A stretch of DNA of 64,000 nucleotides from Nocardioides cremeus. Its GTDB lineage: Bacteria > Actinomycetota > Actinomycetes > Propionibacteriales > Nocardioidaceae. Positions 45,839 to 54,939 of this stretch are shown piece by piece. The notes below the pieces were generated by a model. The model did not search any database, was not told the DNA's origin, and saw only the letters and a list, made by a program, of their open reading frames with translations. The first letter of the stretch is position 1. Every line of letters begins with the position of its first letter. Made by a program: the position numbers and the translations under genes. The DNA lies in contig NZ_JAULSC010000003.1 of NCBI RefSeq assembly GCF_030518195.1, forward strand, positions 186,001-250,000. The letters run 5' to 3'.

Positions 45839-46543
45839 GTGAGCGAGCACCGCGCGCTCGTGGTCGACGACGACCCCGACATCCGCGACCTCCTCGTGCT
45901 GGTGCTGGAGGGGCTGGGCCTGGAGGTGCAGGCCGTCGGCACCGGGGCGGCGGCCATCAGCACCGCCCGCAGCTGGGCACCCGACCTGGTCACCCTCGAC
46001 CTCACGCTCCCCGACGCCGACGGCACCGACGTGTGCCGCGAGCTGCGCACCTTCACCGACGCCTACGTCGTCATGGTCACCGGCCGGGACACGGAGGTGG
46101 AGCGGCTCGTGGGGCTCGAGGTGGGCGCCGACGAGTACCTCGTCAAGCCGTTCTCCCCTCGAGAGCTCAAGGCCCGCGCCGCCGCGCTGCTGCGCCGTCC
46201 GCGGGTCGGTTCGCTGCCCCAGCCACCGGCGCGCTCGGTGCCCCAGCAGCTGCCGGGAGGGCTGGTCGTCTCGCGGGAGCAGAAGTGGGCCACGCTCGAG
46301 GGCGCGCCGCTGCCGCTGACCCCTCCCGAGCTCGACCTCCTGGCCACCCTGGCCTCGCGCCCCGACCAGCCCTGGTCGCGCGAGGAGCTGGCCGCCGAGG
46401 TGTGGTCGGGCGAGCTGATCGAGTCCGACTTCGTGGTCGACGTGCAGGTGGCGGGGCTGCGGCGCAAGCTGCGCAACGCCTCCGGGCGCGACTGGATCCG
46501 CACCGTCGACGGGAGCTCCTACCTCCTCGACACCGACGCATGA
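45839..46543 (+). CDS. OmpR-family response regulator
   Basis: A 234-residue regulator. The receiver domain (about residues 1-118) has the acidic pair VVDDDPDIRD, the phosphoacceptor D54 in LVTLDLTLPD, Thr in VMVTGRD and Lys in YLVKPFSPRE. The C-terminal winged helix has LTPPELDLLATLASRPDQPWSREEL and VVDVQVAGLRRKLRN. No histidine kinase is adjacent. The next gene overlaps by four bases and contains a receiver-like domain, so the two may interact. Confidence 0.92.
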   Translation: MSEHRALVVDDDPDIRDLLVLVLEGLGLEVQAVGTGAAAISTARSWAPDLVTLDLTLPDADGTDVCRELRTFTDAYVVMVTGRDTEVERLVGLEVGADEYLVKPFSPRELKARAAALLRRPRVGSLPQPPARSVPQQLPGGLVVSREQKWATLEGAPLPLTPPELDLLATLASRPDQPWSREELAAEVWSGELIESDFVVDVQVAGLRRKLRNASGRDWIRTVDGSSYLLDTDA

Positions 46544-47577
46544 ACGCACCGCTCCCCGACCCGCCCGCCGGGCTGGTGCGCGAGGCGGTCGCGCCCGAGC
46601 GTCTCGTCGTCGTGTGGACGCGTGCCCGGGTCGACGCACTGCTCGCCGCGCTCGGGGACGCCGGGCACCTGCCGCTGGTGCTGGAGCCGGTCGAGACGCT
46701 GGAGCTCATCGACGTCTCCGGACCGCCGGCGGTGCTGCTGGTCGACCCCGCCCTGCTCGACGACGCCACGTTGGACCTCGTCGACCGGATCCGGCGGGAC
46801 TGGCCGCAGACGCGGGTCGTGGTGCTCGCCGGAGCCGGTGCCGACGGCGCCGGCCTGCTGCGCGCGATGCGCGCCGGCCTGGGTGAGGTCGTCGACCCGG
46901 CCGACCCCGCGTCGGCGCTCGACCTCGTCGGGCAGCACCCACCGGGTGCCCAGGAGCGGGTGCTCGCCGTCGGGGCGCACCCCGACGACATCGAGATCGG
47001 CTGCGGTGCGACGCTGCTGCGGCACCGGCGGCTGGGGCACGCGATCACGGTGCTGACGCTGAGCCGGGGGGCGGTCGGCGGCGAGATCGAGCTGCGCCGG
47101 CGCGAGGCCGCGGGCGCGTCGATGGCGCTCTCGGCCGAGCTGTTGATGGCCGACCTGCCCGACACCCGCATCGGTGACTCCCACGATGCCGTCGAGCTGG
47201 TGGAGGCGGCCATCGCGCACGCCCGCCCGACCACGGTCTACGTGCACTCCAAGGCCGACGACCACCAGGACCACCGCGCTGTCCACGAGGCGACGGTCAT
47301 CGCGGCCCGCCGGGTCCCGCAGCTCTACTGCTACCAGTCGCCCTCGTCGCGCAACGAGTTCGCGCCGACGAAGTTCGTGCCGGTGGGGGAGACGATCGAG
47401 GAGAAGGTCGAGCTGCTGGCCCACTACCGCTCGCAGGCGCAGCGGCACTACCTGGCACCCGACCTCGTGGTGGCCACGGCCCGCTACTGGGCGCGCCAGC
47501 TGCCGCACGCCCGCTACGCGGAGCCCTTCGAGGTGCTCCGGGCCAGCGAGCACGAGAGCTTCCCGACCAGTCCCTGA
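46540..47577 (+). CDS. PIG-L-family deacetylase fused to an N-terminal receiver-like domain
   Basis: A 345-residue protein. Residues about 20-130 look like a receiver fold: VLLVDPALLDD holds an Asp (D69) in phosphoacceptor position, but the conserved Thr is Ala in VVVLAGAG and no clear Lys follows. Residues about 140-345 are a PIG-L/LmbE deacetylase with AHPDD at 146-150 and DDHQDHRAVHEA as further metal ligands. Such enzymes remove N-acetyl groups from GlcNAc-type sugars. ATG overlaps the response regulator stop by four bases. Confidence 0.85.
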   Translation: MNAPLPDPPAGLVREAVAPERLVVVWTRARVDALLAALGDAGHLPLVLEPVETLELIDVSGPPAVLLVDPALLDDATLDLVDRIRRDWPQTRVVVLAGAGADGAGLLRAMRAGLGEVVDPADPASALDLVGQHPPGAQERVLAVGAHPDDIEIGCGATLLRHRRLGHAITVLTLSRGAVGGEIELRRREAAGASMALSAELLMADLPDTRIGDSHDAVELVEAAIAHARPTTVYVHSKADDHQDHRAVHEATVIAARRVPQLYCYQSPSSRNEFAPTKFVPVGETIEEKVELLAHYRSQAQRHYLAPDLVVATARYWARQLPHARYAEPFEVLRASEHESFPTSP

Positions 47578-47595
47578 CACACGTGACGCCGAAAC

Positions 47596-47609
47596 TAGAA
47601 CACGTTATG
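47596..47609. promoter_or_regulatory. KstR-type operator of the ferredoxin reductase operon
   Basis: TAGAACACGTTATG fits seven of the eight fixed positions of TNNAACNNGTTNNA. It overlaps the -10 hexamer (47606-47611), so binding must exclude RNA polymerase. Confidence 0.75.
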
Positions 47610-47611
47610 AT
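47606..47611 (+). promoter_or_regulatory. -10 hexamer of the leaderless ferredoxin reductase operon
   Basis: TATGAT ends six bases before the GTG at 47618. Confidence 0.6.
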
Positions 47612-47617
47612 TTCGGT

Positions 47618-48616
47618 GTGACCCAGACCGCCGAGCACGTGGAGTGCGACCTCTTGGTCGTGGGCGCCGGCCCGACCGGGCTGTTCGCCGCCTACTACGC
47701 GGGCTTCCGGGGCCACCGGGTGGCGGTCGTCGACTCGCTGCCCGAGCTGGGCGGGCAGATCACCGCGATGTACCCCGAGAAGCTGATCCTCGACGTGGCG
47801 GGCTTCCCCGCCGTCAAGGGTCGCGACCTGGTGGCGGGCCTGGTCGAGCAGGCCGCCAGCGCCGACCCGACGTACCTGCTCGGGCGCACCGCGCTGAGCC
47901 TGGAGCACCACGACGACGGTGTCGTGGTGGGGCTCGACGACGGCACCAGCGTGCGGGCCGGCGCCGTGCTGGTGACCGCGGGCATCGGCAAGTTCAGCCC
48001 GCGGCCGCTGCCGGCGGGGGAGGGCTGGCTGGGTCGCGGGCTGGAGTTCTTCGTGCCGCGCTTCGAGCCGTACGCCGACAAGGACGTGGTGATCGTCGGC
48101 GGTGGCGACTCGGCCTTCGACTGGGCGGTGCACCTCGAGCCGGTCGCGCGGTCGGTGACCCTCGTGCACCGGCGGGCGCAGTTCCGCGCCCACGAGCGGA
48201 CCGTCGCGCAGGTGCGCGCCTCCTCGGTGCGCCTCGTCACCGAGGCCGAGGTGCTGGCGCTGCGCGCCGCTCCCGGCGACCCCGACGGGCCGCTCGGCGA
48301 GATCGAGCTCAGGCAGGGCGAGGAGACGACGGTGCTGGCCTGCCAGGCCGTGGTGGCCGCCCTCGGCTTCGTCGCCGACCTCGGCCCGATCCAGCAGTGG
48401 GGCATCGAGGTCGACAAGCGCCACGTGGTGGTGGACCCCTCGATGCGCACCAACCTGCCCCGTGTCTTCGCCGCCGGCGACATCACCGAGCACCCCGGCA
48501 AGGTGCGGCTGATCGCCGTCGGCTTCGGCGAGGCGGCCACGGCCGTCAACAACGCCACCGTCGCCATCGACCCCGGGGCCAAGGTGTTCCCGGGCCACTC
48601 CAGTGAAGGGAGCTGA
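47618..48616 (+). CDS. ferredoxin-NADP+ reductase, thioredoxin-reductase-like type
   Basis: A 332-residue flavoprotein. The FAD motif is [16 protein letters not shown] near residues 14-29, the NADPH motif [13 protein letters not shown] near residues 155-167, and the second FAD motif [17 protein letters not shown] near residue 285. There is no redox-active CxxC, which separates it from thioredoxin reductases. It should reduce the ferredoxin encoded three bases downstream, feeding electrons to an oxygenase such as a P450 or Rieske enzyme. GTG 47618 is fixed by the -10 hexamer. A KstR-type box overlaps the promoter. Confidence 0.92.
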   Translation: MTQTAEHVECDLLVVGAGPTGLFAAYYAGFRGHRVAVVDSLPELGGQITAMYPEKLILDVAGFPAVKGRDLVAGLVEQAASADPTYLLGRTALSLEHHDDGVVVGLDDGTSVRAGAVLVTAGIGKFSPRPLPAGEGWLGRGLEFFVPRFEPYADKDVVIVGGGDSAFDWAVHLEPVARSVTLVHRRAQFRAHERTVAQVRASSVRLVTEAEVLALRAAPGDPDGPLGEIELRQGEETTVLACQAVVAALGFVADLGPIQQWGIEVDKRHVVVDPSMRTNLPRVFAAGDITEHPGKVRLIAVGFGEAATAVNNATVAIDPGAKVFPGHSSEGS

Positions 48617-48619
48617 TCC

Positions 48620-48814
48620 ATGAGCACGATCAAGGTCGACTTCGACCTGTGCGAGTCGAACGCGCTGTGCGAGGCGATGGCCCCGCAGGTCTTCGAGCTC
48701 GACGACGACGACTACCTGCAGCTCAAGACCGAGCAGACCACCGACGACAACCGCGCCGACGTCGAGCGCGCCGTCGCGGCGTGCCCGCGCGCCGCGATCC
48801 GGCTGGAGGACTGA
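48620..48814 (+). CDS. fdxD: small ferredoxin, FdxD-like
   Basis: A 64-residue ferredoxin of the type that serves P450s and steroid oxygenases. Cys residues are at 11, 17 and 55 (CESNALC and ACPRAAI). Three Cys without a fourth in the motif point to a [3Fe-4S] cluster. M. tuberculosis FdxD (Rv3503c) has the very similar CEGNAVC as I recall, and it too lies next to an Hsd4A gene. It starts three bases after the reductase stop and ends directly before the SDR gene. Confidence 0.9.
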   Translation: MSTIKVDFDLCESNALCEAMAPQVFELDDDDYLQLKTEQTTDDNRADVERAVAACPRAAIRLED

Positions 48815-49711
48815 GTGAGCACGTCGCTGGAGGGCCGCGTCGCCGTCGTGACGGGTGCGGGGGCCGGCCTGGGCCGCGCCGAGGCGCTGGCCATGGCCGG
48901 TGCGGGCGCCGACCTGGTGGTCAACGACCTGCTGGGCGCCGCCGACCAGGTGGTCGACGAGGTCAAGGCGCTGGGGCGCCGGGTGCTGGTCGTGGAGGGC
49001 GACGTCGCGGAGCGCAGCACCGCCGACGCGATGCTAGCGGCCGCCGTCGACGACCTGGGGCGCCTCGACGTCGTGGTCAACAACGCGGGCATGACCCGGG
49101 ACCGGATGCTCTTCAACATGAGCGACGAGGAGTTCGACTCGGTCGTGCGGGTGCACCTGCGGGGGCACTTCCTGCTCTCGCGCAACGCCGCCGCGCACTG
49201 GCGTGCGCAGGCCAAGCAGGCGGGCGGCCCGGTCTACGGCAGCGTCGTCAACACGGCCTCCGAGGCGTTCCTGTCGGGCCCGCCCGGGCAGGCCAACTAC
49301 GGCGCCGCCAAGGCCGGCATCGCCGCCCTCACCGTCGCCACCGCCCGCGCACTGGGCTCCTCGGGCGTGCGTGCCAACGCGATCTGCCCGCGGGCCCGCA
49401 CCGCGATGACCGCCGAGGTCTTCGGCGAGGACACCTCGGGCGAGGGCGTCGACCCCTACTCGCCCGAGCACGTCGCACCCGTGGTGGCCTACCTCGCCTC
49501 GCCCGCCGCCGAGCGGATCACCGGCCAGGTGCTGGTGGTGTACGGCGGCATGGTGGCCGTGGTCGCCGCGCCCGTCGTCGAGCAGCGCTTCGACACCACG
49601 GGCACCACCTGGACCGCCGACGAGCTCGACCAGCAGCTGGGCGGCTTCTTCGCCGAGCGCGACCCCGCCGTCGGCTTCGCCGCCGACTCGATCATGAGGA
49701 TGACCCTGTGA
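48815..49711 (+). CDS. hsd4A: Hsd4A-like short-chain dehydrogenase
   Basis: A 298-residue SDR. NAD motif [16 protein letters not shown] near residues 12-27, [20 protein letters not shown] near residues 89-108, active-site Ser in NTASEAF and Tyr/Lys in YGAAKAG. The extended C-terminus after [13 protein letters not shown] is typical of Hsd4A-type enzymes. In steroid degraders Hsd4A acts on the cholesterol side-chain 3-hydroxyacyl-CoA and on 17-hydroxysteroids. Position next to fdxD and the KstR-type promoter support this; substrate specificity is inferred. Confidence 0.85.
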   Translation: MSTSLEGRVAVVTGAGAGLGRAEALAMAGAGADLVVNDLLGAADQVVDEVKALGRRVLVVEGDVAERSTADAMLAAAVDDLGRLDVVVNNAGMTRDRMLFNMSDEEFDSVVRVHLRGHFLLSRNAAAHWRAQAKQAGGPVYGSVVNTASEAFLSGPPGQANYGAAKAGIAALTVATARALGSSGVRANAICPRARTAMTAEVFGEDTSGEGVDPYSPEHVAPVVAYLASPAAERITGQVLVVYGGMVAVVAAPVVEQRFDTTGTTWTADELDQQLGGFFAERDPAVGFAADSIMRMTL

Positions 49712-50499
49712 CCAGCAGCAACGGGACCGGCCCCGGCCGGCTGGCCGGGAAGGTCGCGATCGTGACCGGAGGGGCGATGGGCCAGGGGGCCGGCATCTGC
49801 CGCGCGTTCGTGGCCGAGGGCGCACGCACCGTGATCGCCGACGTCGCCGACGAGCAGGGCGAGGCGCTGGCCGCCGAGCTCGAGGCCTCGCACCCGGGGA
49901 TGGCCCGCTTCGCCCACCACGACGTCAGCGACGAGGAGTCCTGGACCTCGCTGGTCGCGGACACCAGCGAGCAGTGGGGGCCGGTCTCGGTGCTGGCCAA
50001 CAACGCGGGGGTGCTGCGCTTCGGCCAGGTCGAGCGCCAGGACGTCGCCGACCTCGAGCTGATGTTCCGGGTCAACCAGCTCGGCTGCTTCCTGGGCATG
50101 AAGGCGGTGGCCCGCACGATGCGCAAGAACGGCGGCGGCTCCATCATCAACGCCAGCTCGACCGAGGGCCTGGGCGGCATGTCGGGCGTGGTGGCCTACG
50201 GCGCGACCAAGTTCGCGATCCGCGGCATGACCAAGGGCGCCTCGCACGAGCTCGGACCGCACGGCATCCGGGTCAACTCGGTGCATCCCGGCATGATCGA
50301 CACCCCGATGACGCGCGAGCACGGCGGGGACGCGGCGATGGAGTACGGCGCGGCGAAGGTGCCGATGCGACGGGTCGGGCACCCCCACGACGTCGCCCCG
50401 CTCTACGTGTACCTCGCCAGCGACGAGTCGACGTACGTCAACGGCGCGGAGATCGCCGTCGACGGCGGCGTCAGCGCCACCCACGCCTTCGGAGGATGA
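49708..50499 (+). CDS. SDR oxidoreductase, 3-alpha/20-beta-hydroxysteroid dehydrogenase-like
   Basis: A 263-residue classical SDR. NAD motif [25 protein letters not shown], Ser in INASSTEG, Tyr/Lys in [10 protein letters not shown], and [12 protein letters not shown]. It is close to the 20-beta-hydroxysteroid dehydrogenase FabG3 (Rv2002) in these segments as I recall them. GTG 49708 overlaps the Hsd4A-like stop by four bases. It is part of the KstR-type operon. Confidence 0.88.
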   Translation: MTSSNGTGPGRLAGKVAIVTGGAMGQGAGICRAFVAEGARTVIADVADEQGEALAAELEASHPGMARFAHHDVSDEESWTSLVADTSEQWGPVSVLANNAGVLRFGQVERQDVADLELMFRVNQLGCFLGMKAVARTMRKNGGGSIINASSTEGLGGMSGVVAYGATKFAIRGMTKGASHELGPHGIRVNSVHPGMIDTPMTREHGGDAAMEYGAAKVPMRRVGHPHDVAPLYVYLASDESTYVNGAEIAVDGGVSATHAFGG

Positions 50500-50506
50500 G
50501 CAGCAG

Positions 50507-51004
50507 ATGGCCAACCAGCGCGGGCAGGTCCAGATGGACGACGCCGAGGTCGACGCGTTCCTGACCGAGCAGCGCAGCTCGACGGTCGCCACGATCGGCA
50601 AGGACGGCGCCGTGCACCTGGTCGCCATGTGGTACGCCTGGCTCGACGGCCACGTCTACCTCGAGACGAAGGCCAAGTCGCAGAAGGTCGTCAACCTGCG
50701 CCGCGACCCGCGGATGAGCTTCCTCGTGGAGAACGGCCACACCTACGACCAGCTGCGCGGGGTCGCGCTCGAGGGCACCGGGGTGGTCCTCGAGGACGAG
50801 CAGCTGGTCTGGGACGTGTGCGTCAACGTGTTCGAGCGCTACAACGCGCCGTACACCGAGGAGATGCGCCCCTTCGTCGACGTGATGGCCAGGAACCGCG
50901 TCGTGGTGCGGCTCGACGCCGACCGGGTGCGCAGCTGGGACCACCGCAAGCTGGGGCTGCCGGCGATGGACCTGGGCGGCTCGACGGCCGCCGCTGTGCG
51001 CTAG
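50507..51004 (+). CDS. PPOX-class (pyridoxamine 5'-phosphate oxidase-like) flavin/F420-binding protein
   Basis: A 165-residue split-barrel protein. SSTVATIGKDGAVHLVAMWY near residues 24-43 and VVNLRRDPRMSFLVE near residues 62-76 are typical of the PPOX family, members of which use FMN or F420. A clear GGAGGATG ribosome-binding site precedes the ATG. It is the last gene of the KstR-type operon and overlaps the convergent kstR gene by four bases. A reduction step on a steroid is possible but unproven. Confidence 0.85.
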   Translation: MANQRGQVQMDDAEVDAFLTEQRSSTVATIGKDGAVHLVAMWYAWLDGHVYLETKAKSQKVVNLRRDPRMSFLVENGHTYDQLRGVALEGTGVVLEDEQLVWDVCVNVFERYNAPYTEEMRPFVDVMARNRVVVRLDADRVRSWDHRKLGLPAMDLGGSTAAAVR

Positions 51005-51615
51005 TCGCGCAGCAGCAGCCCGACCGCGACCTCGATCTTCTGGCTGGTCTCGGCCACCGTCGCGCGACCGGTCACCCAGCCCACCAGCGCGGAGAGCCAC
51101 ACGTCGCCGATCACCTGGGCGATGGCGATGTCGGCCTCGCTCAGCTCGTCGCCGGCCGCGTCGCGGGTGGGGTCCATGGCGCGGGTGACCATCCGCGTCA
51201 TCAGCATGCCGACGTGGTCGATCTCGGTGCGCACCGAGGCGTCGGCGAACATGAAGGCGCGGGTCAGGGCCTCGGTGAGGTGGGCGTCGCCGCGCACCCC
51301 GCGGCTGGTCGTCTTGAGCACGTTGACCACCCGCTCGGCGGCGGTGTCGCCGGGGATCTCGCGCTGGGCGAACTGCGCCTCGGCGCGCTCGAACTCGCGG
51401 CCCAGCGCCGAGACCAGCAGGTGGATCTTGGAGGGGAAGTAGCGGTACAGCGTGCCCAGCGCCACCTCGGCCTGGTCGGCGACCGAGCGCATCTGCACGG
51501 CGTCGAAGCCTCCCTCGGAGGCCAGCGCGATGGTGGCGTCGAGGATGCGCTTGCGACGCTCGCGCTGGGCGGCCGAGCCGAGCTCGTCGCTGCTGAGGGA
51601 GTTGCTGACGGTCAC
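51001..51615 (-). CDS. kstR: TetR-family repressor of steroid catabolism
   Basis: A 204-residue TetR protein. The N-terminal half matches M. tuberculosis KstR (Rv3574) as I recall it almost residue by residue: ELGSAAQRERRKRILDAT, VQMRSVADQAEVALGTLYRYFPSK and HLLVSALGREFERAE, quoted here in parts. The C-terminal domain keeps LTEALTRAFMFADASV and VIGDVWLSALVGW. KstR is released by a cholesterol-derived CoA thioester. GTG 51615 has AAAGGG upstream. A KstR-type box at 51677 lies in its promoter, consistent with autorepression. Confidence 0.93.
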   Translation of the reverse strand: MTVSNSLSSDELGSAAQRERRKRILDATIALASEGGFDAVQMRSVADQAEVALGTLYRYFPSKIHLLVSALGREFERAEAQFAQREIPGDTAAERVVNVLKTTSRGVRGDAHLTEALTRAFMFADASVRTEIDHVGMLMTRMVTRAMDPTRDAAGDELSEADIAIAQVIGDVWLSALVGWVTGRATVAETSQKIEVAVGLLLRD

Positions 51616-51676
51616 GCTGGACCCTTTCGTGTGGTCGATGGATCGCCGACTAGGCTACCGACGAGTCGTGACATGA

Positions 51677-51690
51677 TAGAACACGTTCCA
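51677..51690. promoter_or_regulatory. KstR-type operator upstream of kstR
   Basis: TAGAACACGTTCCA fits all eight fixed positions. On the minus strand TATCAT, a possible -10, overlaps its edge. The glycosyltransferase gene at 51782 diverges from here, about 90 bases away. Confidence 0.82.
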
Positions 51691-51781
51691 CTCCGCACCA
51701 CGGCCCCGAGGGGTGAGGCGGGCGGCGGTGGCTCGAGACCCCCGACCGGCCCGATGGCCGTACCGACCAGAGGAGCCCGGC

Positions 51782-53080
51782 ATGCGGATCGCGATGCTGT
51801 CCTACCGATCGAAGCCGCACTGCGGCGGCCAGGGCATCTACATCCGCCACCTCAGCCGCGAGCTCGTCGCGCTGGGCCACGAGGTGGAGGTGTTCTCGGG
51901 CCAGCCCTACCCCGAGCTCGACGAGGGCGTGCGCCTGACCAAGGTGCCCAGCCTCGACCTCTACCGCGAGCCCGACCCGTTCCGGGTGCCCAAGCTGCGC
52001 GAGTTCCGTGACCGGGTCGACGTCGAGGAGTTCGCGACGATGTGCGCGGCCGGCTTCCCCGAGCCGAAGACCTTCAGCACCCGGGTGGCCCGGCTGCTGC
52101 GCGAACGGGCCGACGAGTTCGACATCGCCCACGACAACCAGGTGCTCGGCTACGGCATGCTCGACGTCGAGCGGACGATGCCGCTGATCACCACGCTGCA
52201 CCACCCGATCACCTTCGACCGGCGCATCGACCTGGCCCAGACCCGCAACCCCTACCGCAAGCTCACGCTGCGCCGGTGGTACGGCTTCCTGCGGATGCAG
52301 GGACGCGTGGCCCGCTCGGCCCGGGCGCTGATGACGCCCTCGGAGACCTCCAAGCGCGACATCGCCCGCGACTTCGGTGTCGACCCGGCGCGCATGCAGG
52401 TCATCCTGCTCGGCGTCGACGACGGGTTCGTGCCCCCGACGAAGCCCCGGGTGCCCGGACGGATCCTGGCGATGGCCAGCGCGGACGCGCCGATGAAGGG
52501 CATCTCCACGCTGCTGGAGGCCTTCGCCAAGCTGCGCACCGAGCGCGACGTCGAGCTGCTGCTGGTCACCAAGCCGCAGCCCGGCGGCCGCACCGAGAAG
52601 CTCATCGACAAGCTCTCCATCGGCGATGCCGTGCGGTTCGTGCACGGGGTCAGCGAGGCCGAGCTCGTCGAGCTGATGGGCTCCGCGGAGGTGGCCTGCG
52701 TGCCGTCGCTCTACGAGGGCTTCTCGCTGCCGACCGCGGAGCTGATGGCCTGCGCCACGCCGTTGATCGTCTCGCGCGCCGGCGCGATCCCCGAGGTCGT
52801 CGGCCCCGACGGGCTGTGCGCCGACCTGGTCACCCCGGGTGACGTCGGCGAGCTGACCGCGGCCCTGGCCGCGCTGCTCGACGACCCCGAGCGCCGCGCG
52901 GAGATGGGACGCGCGGGCCGCCGCCGCGTCGAGGAGATGTTCAGCTGGCGCGCGGTGGCGGCCACCGTCGCCGCCGCCTACGAGGACGTGATCGCCTCGT
53001 GGCAGACCACAGGACCGATGACCGGCACCGGCCGCAAGGGCCGGGCGAGCAGAAAGTGGGGCACCAGTGCTCACCGTTGA
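51782..53080 (+). CDS. family 4 glycosyltransferase
   Basis: A 432-residue GT-B retaining glycosyltransferase. The acceptor domain begins MRIAMLSYRSKPHCGGQGIY with the Gly loop; the donor domain has AMASADAPMKGISTLLEA, the EX7E-type motif in VPSLYEGFSLPTAELMACATPLI. ATG 51782 has GAGGAG upstream; the frame is open to 51713 without family features. It leads an operon with a methyltransferase (14-base overlap) and a prenyltransferase-like gene. Donor and acceptor are unknown; a lipid-linked glycan is possible. Confidence 0.88.
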   Translation: MRIAMLSYRSKPHCGGQGIYIRHLSRELVALGHEVEVFSGQPYPELDEGVRLTKVPSLDLYREPDPFRVPKLREFRDRVDVEEFATMCAAGFPEPKTFSTRVARLLRERADEFDIAHDNQVLGYGMLDVERTMPLITTLHHPITFDRRIDLAQTRNPYRKLTLRRWYGFLRMQGRVARSARALMTPSETSKRDIARDFGVDPARMQVILLGVDDGFVPPTKPRVPGRILAMASADAPMKGISTLLEAFAKLRTERDVELLLVTKPQPGGRTEKLIDKLSIGDAVRFVHGVSEAELVELMGSAEVACVPSLYEGFSLPTAELMACATPLIVSRAGAIPEVVGPDGLCADLVTPGDVGELTAALAALLDDPERRAEMGRAGRRRVEEMFSWRAVAATVAAAYEDVIASWQTTGPMTGTGRKGRASRKWGTSAHR

Positions 53081-53798
53081 CTTCGACCGCCTGGGCCTGC
53101 GCCCGGGTGACCGCGTGCTCGACATGGGCGCCGGCGGCGGCCGGCACGCCTTCGAGGCCTACCGCCGCGGCGGTGACGTGATCGCCTTCGACATGGACGC
53201 CGACGAGCTGGCCGGCGTGCGCGAGCTGTTCGTGGCCATGCGCGAGGCCGGTGAGGTGCCCGAGGGGGCCGAGGCCGACGTCAAGGAGGGCGACGCCCTG
53301 TCGCTGCCGTTCGCCGACGGCGAGTTCGACCGTGTCGTGGCCGCCGAGGTCCTCGAGCACATCCCCGCCGACATCCAGGCCATCGCCGAGCTGGCCCGGG
53401 TGCTGCGACCGGGCGGGACGATGGCGGTCTCGGTGCCGCGCTGGTTCCCCGAGATCGTCAACTGGAAGCTCAGCGACGACTACCACAACGTGCCCTACGG
53501 CCACATCCGGATCTACTCCGACAAGGAGCTGATCGGCAAGCTGCAGAACGCCGGGCTGACCTACGACGGCAAGGACTACGCCCACGGCCTGCACGCGCCG
53601 TACTGGTGGATCAAGTGCGCCGTCGGCGTCACCAACGACGAGCACCCGGCCGTCAAGGCCTACCACCGTCTCCTGGTGTGGGAGATCATGAAGCAGCCGC
53701 GCGCCCTGCGGCTGGCCGGCAAGGTGCTCGACCCGCTGATCGGCAAGAGCATGGTGCTCTACTTCACCAAGCCCGTGAGCGACCCGCGTGCGGCCTGA
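53067..53798 (+). CDS. class I SAM-dependent methyltransferase
   Basis: A 243-residue methyltransferase. Motif I is VLDMGAGGGRHAFEA near residues 18-32, an acidic strand-2 end in AFDMDADEL, and motif IV/V in FDRVVAAEVLEHIP and LARVLRPGGTMAVSVPRW. The C-terminal part with several Trp and Lys residues is specific to this group. GTG 53067 overlaps the glycosyltransferase stop region by 14 bases and the next gene by 11 bases. The methyl acceptor is unknown. Confidence 0.85.
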   Translation: MLTVDFDRLGLRPGDRVLDMGAGGGRHAFEAYRRGGDVIAFDMDADELAGVRELFVAMREAGEVPEGAEADVKEGDALSLPFADGEFDRVVAAEVLEHIPADIQAIAELARVLRPGGTMAVSVPRWFPEIVNWKLSDDYHNVPYGHIRIYSDKELIGKLQNAGLTYDGKDYAHGLHAPYWWIKCAVGVTNDEHPAVKAYHRLLVWEIMKQPRALRLAGKVLDPLIGKSMVLYFTKPVSDPRAA

Positions 53799-54939
53799 GG
53801 ACCGGGTGGCCGACGCCGAGCTGGCCCGGCTGCCGTACGTCGACGGGGTGCTCTCGGCCCAGCAGGTCGCCGACACCGCCCGCTCGATCGCCGACATGCA
53901 GGAGCCCTGCGGCTCGGTGCCGTGGACGACCGGCGAGCACACCGACATCTGGAACCACGTCGAGGCCGCGATGGCGCTGCTCGTGGGCGGCGAGGTCGAG
54001 GCCGCCGAGCGCGCCTACGCGTGGGTGCCCACGATGCAGCGCGCCGACGGGTCGTGGCCGATGAAGATCGTGGGCGGCGAGGTCGAGGACCCGCGCGGCG
54101 AGGTCAACATGTCGGCCTACCTGGCCGTCGGGATCTGGCACCACTGGCTGGTGCGTCGCGACCTGGCCTTCGTGCAGCGGTTCTGGCCCTCGGTGCGGGC
54201 CGGCCTCGACTGGGTGGTGGGCCAGCAGCTCGCCTTCGGCGGCATCAACTGGACCCCCGAGGAGGACGGCGCGCTGCTCGCCGGCTCCTCGAGCATCTAC
54301 CAGTCCCTGCGCGCCGGCGTCGCGCTGGCCGACCTGCTCGACGAGCCGCAGCCCGAGTGGGAGCTGGCCGGGGGTCGGCTGGGCCACGCGGTGCGGCGCC
54401 ACCGCGACCTGTTCCTCGACAAGGCCACCTACTCGATGGACTGGTACTACCCGGTCCTGGGCGGCGCCGTGCGCGGCGACGACGGGCTGGCGCTCATCGA
54501 CAGCCGCTGGGACGACTTCGTGCGCCCCGGCCTGGGCATCCTGTGCGTCGACACCAACCCCTGGGTGACCGGCGCCGAGACCTGCGAGCTCGTGATGGCG
54601 CTCGACTCCCTCGGGGAGGGGCGGCGCGCGCTGGGCCTGCTGGCCGACATGCAGCACCTGCGCACCGACGACGGCAGGTACTGGACCGGCTGGGTCTACG
54701 GCGACGAGGCCACCGCCACCGAGCCGGTCAACGTCAACTGGCCGCCGGAGTGGACCACCTACACCGCCGCCGCGGTGCTGCTGGCGGTCGACGCGCTGGG
54801 GGAGACCCACGGCCACGCCACGCCCGGCTCGGGGATCATGCGCGGCACCTCGCTGGCCCCGCACTTCGCCGAGATCGGCCTGGAGTGCGGCTGCGCCGAC
54901 GAGCCGGTCTCAGCCGACGGGTTCTCCCGGCGCGCCTGA
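53788..54939 (+). CDS. prenyltransferase/squalene-cyclase-repeat-like alpha/alpha toroid protein
   Basis: A 383-residue protein of alpha/alpha barrel type with Trp- and Asp-rich repeats (MQRADGSWPMKIVGG, GINWTPEEDGALL, DGRYWTGWVYGDE), like those of prenyltransferase beta subunits and terpene cyclases or of six-hairpin glycosidases. No DxDD cyclase motif is seen. The name is from fold similarity only. It overlaps the methyltransferase by 11 bases and, tail to tail, the next methyltransferase by 30 bases. Confidence 0.75.
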   Translation: MRPEDRVADAELARLPYVDGVLSAQQVADTARSIADMQEPCGSVPWTTGEHTDIWNHVEAAMALLVGGEVEAAERAYAWVPTMQRADGSWPMKIVGGEVEDPRGEVNMSAYLAVGIWHHWLVRRDLAFVQRFWPSVRAGLDWVVGQQLAFGGINWTPEEDGALLAGSSSIYQSLRAGVALADLLDEPQPEWELAGGRLGHAVRRHRDLFLDKATYSMDWYYPVLGGAVRGDDGLALIDSRWDDFVRPGLGILCVDTNPWVTGAETCELVMALDSLGEGRRALGLLADMQHLRTDDGRYWTGWVYGDEATATEPVNVNWPPEWTTYTAAAVLLAVDALGETHGHATPGSGIMRGTSLAPHFAEIGLECGCADEPVSADGFSRRA

